Shown in pieces: positions 22,655-33,318 of a DNA stretch of 64,000 bases. This stretch comes from Hordeum vulgare subsp. vulgare (taxonomy: Eukaryota > Streptophyta > Magnoliopsida > Poales > Poaceae): NCBI RefSeq assembly GCF_904849725.1, contig NC_058520.1, positions 401,587,993 through 401,651,992 of the forward strand, given 5' to 3'. Position 1 is the stretch's first letter. The number at the start of each line of letters is the position of its first letter. The notes under the pieces are model-generated. The model did no database searches. It was not told where the DNA came from and saw only the letters and a program-made list of their open reading frames with translations. Both the position numbers and the translations under genes were made by a program.

Positions 22655-22850
22655 AGATAGATAGTACCATATTACAACTTATATAGATAGATAGTAGTAT
22701 TACAACCCTAGATAAGATAGATAGATAGTACCATGTTACAACTTATATAGATAGATAGTAGTATTACAACCCTAGATAAGACAGATAGATAGATAGATAG
22801 TAGCATTACAACTTTTATAAATAATACCATTACGACCCTAGATAAGATAA
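22655..22850. repeat. Minisatellite, about three 64-bp units with (GATA)n
   Basis: Units contain gatagatagtaccat(a/g)ttacaactt and gtagtattacaaccctagataaga. Starts of gtaccat/gtagcat are near 22664, 22728 and 22800; extra GATA copies explain the longer last spacing. It lies just after the stop of the minus-strand unknown ORF. Confidence 0.85.
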
Positions 22851-22902
22851 CACACGACACCTAACACCACCGGCTTGCTTTCTTGCTCCAAGGCCAACTC
22901 CT

Positions 22903-24827
22903 TCACTCATCGTCGTACGGGAGGGTGTGTATGCATCCATCGGCGGGGAAGGCGCTGTCGAAATCCATGAAGATATTGTAGTTGGTGAATGCGATGAACT
23001 CACATGCACATCAAAAAACACGCCCGAGGAGGTGGTGGGCATCAAGGGAGTTGGTAAACCTGACGGTAAGCCCGATAGGATAGCCGTTGTTAGTAATCTC
23101 TTCGACTCGGAATATGACTGGAGAGCCCCTCAAGAGGTGGCGGTAGCCGGCGACAACGAAGTACTCCGTCAGCCCCCTTGCATCCCTCCACCTCGATATC
23201 GCCCACTGATACGTCCATTTTGCATCATGCTTTCATGTTGATATTTATCGCTTTTTGGACTGTTATTATACTTTGTGGTACCATACTTATGCCTTTTCTC
23301 TCTTATTTTGCAAGGTTTATTTGAAGAGGGAGAATACCGGCAGGTAGAATTCTGGACTTGAAAAGGAGCAAGTCTGAGTCCTCTATGCTACGCAACTCCA
23401 AATGCCCTGAAAATCAACGTGGAATTAATATATAAAAAATACTGGGCGAAAGAAGTGCCAGAGGGGAGCTGCCAGGGGCCCACAAGCCTGGTAGCCGCCA
23501 CCTGCCCCGCTGGCGGCGGCTACAGGGCTTGTGGGCGCCCTGGTGGCCCACTGGCCCCCCTCTTCTGCTATATGAAGGGTTTCGTCCGGAAAAAAATCAG
23601 GGTGGAGCTTTTTCGTGGATTCTCTGCCGCCACGAGGCGGAACTTGAGCATAACCAATCTAGAGCTCCGGCACGACGATCCTGCCGAGGAAACTTCCCTC
23701 CTGGAGGTGGAAATCGTTGCCATCGTCATCACCAACAATCCTCTCGTCGGAGGGGAGTCATCTCCATCAACATCTTCATCAGCACCATCTCCTCTCCAAA
23801 CCCTAGTTCATCTCTTGTAACCAATCTCCGTCTCGCGACTCCGATTGGTACTTGTAAGGTTGCTAGTAGTGTTGATTAGTCTTTGTAGTTGATGCTAGTT
23901 GGATTACTTGGTGGAAGAGTTTATGTCCAGATCCTTGATGCTACTCATTACACCTCTGATCATGATTATGATTATGCTTTGTGAGTAGTTACTTTTGTTT
24001 CTGAGGACATGGGATAAGTCATGCTGATAGTAGTCATGTGAATTTGGTATTCGTTCGGTATTTTGATATGCTGTATGTTGTCTTTTCCTCTAGTGGTGTT
24101 ATGTGAACGTCAACTACATAACACTTCACCATATTTGGGCCTAGAGGAAGGCATTGGGGAGTAATAAGTAGATGATGGGTTGCTAGAGTGACAGAAGCTT
24201 AAACCCCAGTCTATGCGTTGCTTCGTAAGGGGCTGATTTGGATCCACTAGTTTAATGCTATGGTTATACGTTGTCTTAATTCTTCTTTCGTAGTTGCGGA
24301 TGCTTGAGAGAGGGGTTAATCATAAGTGGGATGCTTGTCCAAGTAAGGGCAGTATCCAAGCACTGGTCCACCCACATATCAAACTATCAAAGTAAAGAAC
24401 GCGAATCATATGAACATGATGAAACTAGCATGACAAAAATGCCCGTGTGTCCTCGGGAGCGTTTTTCCTCCTATAAGACTTTGTTCAGGCTTGTACCTTG
24501 CTACAAAAGGGATTGGGCCACTTTGCTGCACCGTTGCTACTCTTGTTACTTGTTACTTTTCACCTGCTACGTTTCACCTCACTACACCATCACTTGTTAC
24601 CGCTACTTTCAGTGCTTGCAGTTATTACCTTGCTGAAAACCGTTTATTAGAGCCTTCTGCTCCTCGTTGGGATCGACACTCTTACTTATCGAAAGGACTA
24701 CGATTTATCCCCTATACTTGTGGGTCATCACCCACACCCGTAGGGTGTTATTCACCCGGTCGTCGGTAGGGAAGAGCCTCTCGGGGATGGTGCGCATAGT
24801 ACGGTAGGTAGGCCCTGTAAACTGCAT
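22903..24827 (-). pseudogene. Unrecognised ~130-residue ORF, split by a solo LTR
   Basis: I do not recognise this family. The minus-strand ATG is at 24827 and the coding parts are 24827-24731 and 23206-22903. With the solo LTR (23207-24730) and one copy of its 5-bp duplication removed, the frame runs straight through (NTLRVWAISRWRDARGL). Visible phrases are EYFVVAGYRHLLRGS, VEEITNNGYPIGLTVRF, EFIAFTNYNIFMDFDSAFPA and a final HTLPYDDE before TGA at 22903. The composition is that of a real compact globular protein, not low-complexity filler. One in-frame TGA after LLGRVF (near 23012), probably CGA to TGA, breaks it. No signal peptide, membrane helix or zinc motif is seen. It lies wholly inside the MULE between the zf-GRF gene and the transposase, so it is cargo or a MULE gene. 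Confidence 0.68.
23207..24730 (+). repeat. Solo LTR of the Athila-type family, 1524 bp
   Basis: Runs from TGATACGTCC to GGGTCATCA and matches the LTRs of the complete element at 41681-51725 throughout. It is flanked by CCCAC on both sides (23202-23206, 24731-24735), so it is a clean solo LTR left by recombination between two LTRs. Like the 5' LTR at 41681 it contains the GC-rich hairpin block (about 23470-23570). It lies in the unknown MULE ORF. Confidence 0.93.
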
Positions 24828-24937
24828 CTTCGCTTAGCTTCGCTTCACTTCGACCGTGGATCCTGGGATGGCTTGTGGTGAAGAAGGTGTTGGGTGGACA
24901 GATGGGATATGAAGGGGAGTGAGAGGAATTGAGTTTG

Positions 24938-27900
24938 TGTGACAGCCCGATGCCGACGTTCCAGAAGATTCCCTTTCCTTTCCGTTTTCGTCGTGTGTCT
25001 GTTTTATTTTGTCGCATCATCATAGCATCATTCGCATCATCTGCATTGCATCGGCATCTCCATTGCCGCCAGTTTTCAAACGTTGCATCCGTTGTTAGTT
25101 GCCGGTTAACGTCGTTGTTCGTTTCGAGCCTGACCGCACTCGCACGCGCCCGCGACAACGTCGAAACCCTGTTTTTAAAAGTGTGCGTTAAACTTTCTCT
25201 GATCGAGGTGAAACTCGACATGCGGTCGTGATTAGTTATAGCTAGGCCTAAATTCGTCGCGATCGGAGTTCGTCTGGTACCCGAACGGTCGACCGTAGCG
25301 GCACCGTATTCGGTCTACCGTCGGACGTTCGTCGGTGTTTGAAAATACGTTGCCGGGTCGCCCGTCTTCCCTCTCATCTTAGCCAACGCCACTCTACACA
25401 GCAAACGCTAACCCGCCTCTCCGATCGGACCGTACGATCGCGATCGGAGGGTCGAAAAACCCCCATATACCCTCTAACCTATCTCCTTCCTATAAATTGA
25501 TGCTCCCCCCTCCATTTTAGGCAAACCCTAGCCCTACCTCGGGATCCGCGCCCCACCTACCCCAGCAGCCGCCACCTCCAGCCTCTCTCCTCTCTCCTCC
25601 CGCACGGGGCCCACCCAGGCCTATCTGGATCCCGTTGGGCCCGGATCCGCCGCCGTATGGCCGAGCTGCGCCTCCTGCCTTCCCCATGGAGCTAGCAGCC
25701 CCATTCCCATGCTCCACCCGCCTTGTCACGAGCGTCGTGTGCCCTGGGCAGGGTCTCCTCCTCCTCCGCTGCCGGCACGCCACTGGAGGATCGCTGGGAC
25801 CAAGCCCCACCGGATCCAAGGCCGGCCTCGCCGGATCCAACGTCCGCTGTGCCGCCACCGGGTGCCTTCGCCGTCGGGACCTCCCCTGCGCTGCGCCGCC
25901 CCACCGCCCGCATCTCGCCGCGCCTTCAGCTCCAGCCGCGACCGCCTTCCACGCAGCCCCGCGCCAGATCCCTGCCGCCGCCGCCCCTGACGCGCTCGGG
26001 AGCAGGGCGACGGGAGGAACGACGGGGACGACGGGGAACCGCTCGGCCTCGCCCTGGCCGCGTGGGCCAGCTCGCCCCGGCCCAGCAGCAGGCAGCGCCT
26101 GGGCCCCCCCTGTCTACCCGAGGCCCAGTGAAGGAGGCCAGCTCCTTCGGCCTCGCCCCTCGGCCCACTCCACCAACCGGCCCAAGAGGCCCCAAGGTGA
26201 GCTATTACCCGCTCCCGGCGATAGTTAGCTATATTGCGCTGCCTGTTCGGCCCGTTGGTATATTTAGGATTTTCTGGAATTTAGTTAAATTCCAGAAAAA
26301 TAACGTATATTCGAATGCCCGTAACTTTTTAACCGTTGGTCGGATCGAGGCGTATTTTATATGGTTTTGGGGTAGCTTCGCGAGTAGAACACGATTCCAC
26401 AACTTGCATATTTATTTGACACAGTTTAGAGTACCTAATGCGTTGTTTACCGTGCTGTCTATATAGGATAGACACCGTATTTATTTTCGCGCTAGTCCGT
26501 ATTGCCCGAATGCCGTTTTAGAAATGCCCATGTTTTAGGGACTATTTATCCATGTATTTTAGAGCGGTCAATTGTATTTTTACGTGTAGGGATTTGTTGG
26601 TAGTTTATATTCCCGTAGCGAGGTGTTTATCTCGCATCAATGTGTGGCGTTATTTTGTGTTGCAAACCCCACATATTTTATATGTTTCCGGGGTAGAAAA
26701 ATCCCATGGATTTTTCTGTGTAATTAGTTCTAGCTTTCGAGTAAGTTAGTTTGCGAGATATTTTGCTATGTTGCCCTTTTGTTTAATTCGTAGAATTTTT
26801 TCCGTGCGTCGTTTGACGGAGTTGTCAACTAGAGAGTTGATCTTGGATGTTTTGTTTAGCCCCTGGTATTTTTGGTTGCAATAGAAATGCATGTTTATGT
26901 GTTGTTTGCTTGCTCTCAAGTTGCTGGAAATAGTGCTAATTTTGAGGAGCTGAAATATTTCTAAGTCTGGGATCATTTATTATTTTGTTGCTGTCTTGTC
27001 TTCTTGCATCTTGTGATATGTAGCTCTTTTGAGGTTGGGCCAATGGAGTTAGTTGTACCCCTTGTGTTTCTCTAGCATGCTGTAAACTTTCATGCCATTT
27101 GGAGTCCTGTAGCTGAGGATTTTGCTGTTGTCAATATTGCTTCAGATCGAAAACTGCACTTTCATGAGGTATAATTTTCACAAAGTCTGAAATAGTGTGT
27201 GGGAAGCCATTTTGTGACTGCTTTCCCTAGTGTTCCTTGCTGCCATGCTAGTTGTTGTTAGTTGTTCGTAGTAGTGCTTCTTGGCCTTTTCCGTGCCATG
27301 CCTTGCTTGTGCATATCGGAGTTGTGTAGCTCGTAGATGTGGGGCGTAGAAAAGGCCATGTAGCTTTTTTTGGCAGATTGTAGTGATTTCTTGTTTTGCT
27401 CGTAGTTGTTGAACCGTACCTCCGATTTGATCGTGTCCTACATGAAACTTGCTTAGAATTTCGTGTAGTTTCATTTTCTCTTGCTGGTTGTATGATTTGA
27501 GGTGCTCGTAGCCGCCGTTGCACACATATTGCATTCATGCCATCATATCTTGCGGTGCTTGTAACTTTTGATCCGTCGCTCCGTTGGAGATGATCTTTAT
27601 GTGTAGATTGCTTGAAGTGACGCGTAGAATCACGTGAATCTATTTGTTTTGCTGTTTAACAACCAATTAAATGCATTAGTTCAGATCTGGACAGAATTAT
27701 AAATTAACATGTGAGGTCGTCTCGGAGATGCTATATGTCATTTCCGACCTCATTTAAAATGTCTAGATAGGTAGTTTAATTGCGCTTCACCTCTTTCCAT
27801 GTTTAACCACATTTAATATTGCCGTGTATCTAATCGGGATAGAACTAAATAATAAACGTGGAGTTTCGTCAATATGCAACTCGTTGCATATTGAACTTCA

Positions 27901-29825
27901 CTTAATGTGTAGTGTTTGATTGTGTGAATTTCCATGTCGTGACTTGCATATATTCAGCTGCTCATGCATCATATCTGTTGTGCATCGTGTGGTGAATTTC
28001 GTGTGTAGATTTGTGTTTCCGGTTTGCTTCGTCTCGATAGAGTTCCGCAGCGTGCCGGATTGTCAGGACCCGTTCGACTACGTCGGTTCGTTTGCTTCAC
28101 GGAGGCATTCTTCTTCCAAGCGGGATCTCAGGCAAGATGATCATTTCCCCAGATACCATTACTATCATTTCCATGCTAGTTTATCGCTTCTATCGTTTAT
28201 GTCTCGTTGCCTACCACCTGTTAAATTCAGCCTCTCAACAATGCCATGATAACCTTCAACCTGTTCAACCTAGCAAACCACTCATTGGCTATGTTACCGC
28301 TTGCTTAACCCTGTTGATAGCGTTGCTAGTTGCAGGGGCAGTTGCTTCCATGTGATAACATGGGTTCGTTGTTATATCACCATATTAATGCTATTTAATT
28401 TAATACACCTATATACTTGGTAAAAGGTGGAAGGCTCGGCCTTTCTAGCCTGGTGTTTTTGTTCCACCTTTGCCCCCTTAGTTTCCGACTACCGGTGTTA
28501 TGTTCCATAAATGAGCGCTCCTAACACGATCGGGGTTGTTATGGGGACCCCCTTGATAATTCGTTTTAGATTAAAGCTGGTCTGGCAAGGCCCAACTTTG
28601 GTACTACATTTGCCTAATAACCTAATAATAATGCATAGGGACCTGCCGGCACCCGAGGAAATTTAATCAACCCCCGGGCCAGTGCTCCTCATGAGTGTTG
28701 GTCCAAATTGGCATACTACGGGGCCACCGCGGGGCAACCCGAGGTTTGGTTCTCCTAGTGTGACCCATCCGTCGTGTCCTGAGAATGAGGTACGCGACTC
28801 CTATCGGGATCGTCGACACGTCGGGCGGCCTTGCTGGATTAGTTTTACCTTTGACGAGATATCTTGTGCATCGGGATTCCGGCGATGCCTTGGGTAATCT
28901 CAGAGTTGAGGTTTTCCACTAGGGAATCCGACGAGATCGCGAGCTTCGTGATTGAGGATTTCTATGCGGCTTGTGGTAATTTGTGATGGACTAGTTGGAG
29001 CACCCCTGCAGGGTTAAATCTTTCAGAAAGCCGTGCCCGCGGTTATGTGGCAACGTGGAAACTTTGTTTAACACTGGTTCTAGATAACTTGAAGTTAACT
29101 TAACTAAAACTTGCCAACTGTGTGCGTAACCGTGACTGTCTCTTTCGTGAGTTCCTTCTCCGATCGAGGACACAGTGGGGTTATGTCTGACGTAGGTAGG
29201 TGTTCATGATCATTCATTTGATCATCAGTAGTTCACGTCCGTTATGCGTAGATCTTCCCTCTCTTATTTCTTGTACTCGTAAGTTTAGCCACCAAATATA
29301 TGCTTAGCCGCTGCTGCAACCTCACCACTTAACCATACCTCACCCATTAAGCTTTGCTAGTCTTGATACCTTTGGAAATGAGATTGCTGAGTCCCCTGTG
29401 GCTCACAGATTACTACAACACCAGTTGCAGGTACAGGTTAAGGTTACTTGATGCAAGCGCGTTGATTGTTCATTTGGAGTTGCTTCTTCTTCTTCTTCTT
29501 CTTCTTCTTCTTCTTCTTCTTCTTCTTCGATCTAGGATGGGTTCCAGGCCGGCAGCCTGGGATAGCAAGGACGGACGTCGTTCTTTCTTTTCTCGTTTGT
29601 TTTCGTCCGTAGTCGGACCCTGCTCTTACTCTTGATGATTATGTAATGTATTGATGTGACTCTGATGTAGCTTGTGGTGAGTATAAGCAAACTCTTTATA
29701 TATCTCTTCTTTCTAGTACATGTACTTGTAACGATATCCATTCTTGCGACACGACGAGATGCGCTTCTATCCCTGACGAGGCCCTCGTGCCAAATTGAGG
29801 ATAGGGTCGCATCTTGGGCGTGACA
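24938..29825 (+). repeat. Solo LTR of a long-LTR Ty3 family, 4888 bp
   Basis: Runs from TGTGACAGCC to GGGCGTGACA and is flanked by GTTTG on both sides (24933-24937, 29826-29830). No primer site, gag or pol is attached. The two ends and the block 28440-29825 match the solo LTR at 33319-36635, and part matches the chromovirus LTR at 3283-7319 (cacccctgcagggtt, agccgtgcccgcggtta). The GC-rich block 25500-26210 gives open frames without domains, not called as genes. Confidence 0.88.
29483..29528 (+). repeat. (CTT)15 microsatellite
   Basis: About fifteen uninterrupted CTT units inside the solo LTR. The related LTR at 33319 has only a short version (about 36328). Confidence 0.95.
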
Positions 29826-29830
29826 GTTTG

Positions 29831-30558
29831 CTTAAATAGTCGAGGTGCACCATTTTTGTTTTCCTCTCTATTGTGGTAGTAAAGGCATGGGAAACACGCA
29901 ATGTGGCACCAAACCAGCCATTGTGTGCACGCGCATGACAACGGGTGGGAAAAGAGCAATGTGGCATCGTGGTAGTAATGCCAACGGCTGGCGTCGCACA
30001 GTAGCCATTAAAACACGTCGATGGATGAGCTTCTGTGTGCGTGCTGCGACAGTCGGGAGTCCAAGAATAGCCATAATGTGACGATGCATGGTCGGGCATG
30101 GTCGATTGCATGCATGCAATGTCGACAGCTGCGAGGGCGGGCGACGCAGGGCTACGCACGCATGCGTGCTTGCTTTCCAGGCCTGCTCTCAGTGTGATAT
30201 CCATTGGTCCAACGGGTGGGCCACTTTTAATTAAGCCCATCAGCACATCACATGCCGGCTCAATCATATCCAATGTGAAAAAATGGTGCTAAAACGATCA
30301 GCCAATGAAAGCGCAGCCCGCGGATCTGTGACGTGGCTTTTGATCCATACCGTTACTTCAGTTCACATCGATCCAATGGTCCAGGATGATGCGTATTATA
30401 ATATCCTAGAATTTCGAATCAACCAATCATAGTGCAGCCCACGAATCGCTGACCTAGCCCTAGTGCGTGATCCAAACTGTCCATTCACAGCGATCCAATG
30501 GCCCGGAGGGGTGCGGGGTTTTGATGGGGTCTTGAGGGGGTTTGAGGGGTTTTGAGGG
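29831..30558. other. MULE non-coding sequence
   Basis: No ORF with a domain. Two diverged copies of a ~130-bp unit are visible near 30295 and 30420 (gcagccc(g/a)c(g/a)gatc, gatccaatgg(t/c)cc). It ends in a run of tgaggggttt repeats near 30528-30560. Confidence 0.5.
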
Positions 30559-31090
30559 GTTTTCAAGGGTTAGGGTTGAGCATAACTAATTCAAAAAAAA
30601 TCAAAAAAAAAACTTGTGCCAATCATCGTTCTATGTGACTGAGTTGCTAGGAAAAATAAGAAACTTGGACTACGGGTATTTGCGGGAAAAAAAACTTCAC
30701 AAAAGATGGCTATCAAGAACGAGGTTGTAGGGTTTTCAAGGGTTATGGTTGAGCATAACTAATTCAAAAAAATTCAAAAAATATAAAACTTGTGGCAACC
30801 ATCATTCTATATGACAAGTTGCTAGAAAAAATAAGAAACTTGGACTACAAATATTTTCGTGAAAAAACCTTCACAAAAGATGGCCATCAAGAACGAGGTT
30901 GTAGGGTTTTCAAGGGTTAGTGTTGAGCATAACTAATTAAAAAAATCAGAAAATATAAAAATTGTGCCAATCATCGTTCTATGTGACTAATTTGCTAGGA
31001 AAAATAAGAAACTTGGACTACGGATATTTTCGGAAAAAACCTTCACAAAAGATGGCTATCAAGAACGAGGTTGTGGGGTTTTCAAGAGAA
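30559..31090. repeat. Tandem array, three units of about 174 bp
   Basis: ttttcaagggtta starts near 30559, 30733 and 30907, and a fourth partial start is near 31078. Each unit contains gagcataactaatt, ctatgtgac or a variant, aataagaaacttggacta and acgaggttgt. It lies between the transposase 3' end and the unknown ORF inside the MULE. Confidence 0.88.
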
Positions 31091-31579
31091 GTGAGGTAGG
31101 GTTTAGTGTTAAACATTTCATACTTTATCGAAACGATCCAATATCAAGAAGGACCCTTATATACACACACTAGATGTCAAGTTTCCTTTTTGGCTCATTT
31201 ATAGAAGGTCGAAAAAAACTTGCTTACAAATGGATCTGTTTTCCCTAGCTTTGGAGGGGTTTGGAGCTCATTTGGAGCACATTTTTCATGTCCAAAGTTT
31301 CACATAATATATGCTCCGATTAATCAACTAACATGCATAATACTCGAGAAATCATTGAAACACTAATACCACATACAAAATAATTTAAAATTTTAATTCC
31401 GGCTCAAATTTGAATTTTGGATCAAATTTGAATTTTGGCTCAAATATAAATTGTGTCTGAAACTTGAATAGTATTACACAAATACATATGATGTCAATGC
31501 AAAAATACCGTTACACATATTCAGGCAAGGTTTTATTTCTACAGCATAGTACCTATACACAAGTTTGAACAAATTTTCA
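31091..31579. other. MULE non-coding sequence with a short tandem repeat
   Basis: AT-rich. Near 31402-31447 the phrase (g)gctcaaatttgaatttt recurs three times. It would be the 3' untranslated side of the minus-strand transposase. Confidence 0.5.
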
Positions 31580-33318
31580 CTTCAGCTTCTTCTTACCACT
31601 CGTTTTCTTCTTCTTTTTACGAGTGCTTGTTTTTTATTGTACAACACCCCGTTCACTCAAGCTCTTTGTGTTCTTTACTGGACTGCCTGGAACAGCAGCT
31701 TGACCCTCATTTTGCACCACAACAGCTCCAATATCATCGAGCCCATTATCTTCAGTTGGCAACACAACTTCCAATATAGGCTCAGTTGGCACTACATCAA
31801 CTGGAATATCATCAGTTGACAACTCAACTTCCTACATAAGCTCAGGTTGCACAACATCAGCTGGAATATCTTCAGAGGTACCCATATCTTCAGTTGGCAC
31901 CAGAACATCCAAATCTTGCTCATTTTGCAGCAACACATCCAAGTCTTGCTCATCTTGCACCACACCATCCAAGTATGGTTCAATGGGGCCGCCCGATTCA
32001 GGGTGCATTGTTTCACCAAAATTTCTCTTTTTTTCTGTAGCCATTGCCTCTTGCAATTTTCTTTGGCTGGTAATCTTCAACAACAAGGGGCTCACCTGCA
32101 TGCTTCCTCCTAAAAAATGAAGCATGTCAACTAGTTAGTAATTGAAAAATGCAGCCAAATAGTAAACAACCCAAACATTAACCCACATACTTTGGCCTTT
32201 TAGAAGTGTAACAACATTTGGCAGATCCAACTCGGTGCCCAAGTTCCTAGCATAGCTTGCATCTATTTTTATTACCTTTTGGGGACCTTTTTGGCTTTGC
32301 ATAATTCTTTCCCTTCCCCTTTTTACTACTCCCACCTTTCTCAAACCATGCCTTGAATCTACTCTCTTTTGGCCTTCAGCCTTTCTTTTTGTTAGGGGAG
32401 GACACATAGAAAATTCAATTTCCACTTCACGCCACTAGGACTGATGTGTAAGTGCTGGAATTGGAGTTGCATATGTAGCCTTGAATCTTGCTACTGAGTA
32501 ATATTCGTGCAAATATGGGTGCATGTTTAACTTCGGTCGGGAGGCCAAGAAAAGTATGGCATGATCACATGGTTTCCCAGTGTGTTGCCACTCCAAATAA
32601 GTGCAATCATGCATTTTAGTGTTAACAACATGACTTCTACCAGTTTTGGTATCTCTAACTTCAGCACCACACACGGAATATTTTTCAACAAATAAATGTG
32701 TAAGATTTCTGCTCCTGTTGACCACCTATTGTACCACTGCAGGAAGCGTATCCCCTTGTAAACAATTACCAATCCTTCTTCTCAATTCCCACAAGCACAT
32801 GATCATGATCATGATTTGGTCAACCATGTCATGCACAGGCAAGTTTTTACACTACTTCACCTTGTTGTTAAAACTTTCTGCCAAGTTGTTGTTGATATGA
32901 TCACACTTGATGGCAGTGTTAAATCCTGACCTATACCATAATAGAGAACGGTAGGTGTTCACCCATGGACCAAACTCAGGGCATGCTGTCATTATGTTAC
33001 CAAGATGATATGAATGTGCTTGTTTAGTGTAAGATCTTGCTGCTGCCCACATGCGACCAAATTCTTCCCTTTTGAATATTTTGATCAAATTCATCCACAT
33101 ATGGCCGAAGCACTCCCTCTGCTCACAATGGGGAAAAACATTCTTGACTGTGTTTTCTAGCCCTTTGCATGCATCTGTGTGGACTGCCAAAGGTGACACT
33201 GGCCCTATGCATCTTTTCAATTGCGTCATGAACCATGTCCATGAGACCTCTGTCTGTGACTGAAACAAGCCAATAGCAACATGGAAGATCCAGTTGTGTC
33301 AATCTAAAGCATTGCAAG

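Noticed and set aside
25517..26466. ORFs of up to 247 residues
   Set aside because: GC-rich block inside a solo LTR with Pro/Ala/Arg-rich shadows and no domain or conserved start.
30528..30600. Interstitial telomere repeat
   Set aside because: tgaggggttt and a single ggttaggg are not runs of the plant telomere unit TTTAGGG.
30559..31090. CRISPR-like array
   Set aside because: Units are adjacent 174-bp tandem repeats without unique spacers, in a plant transposon.
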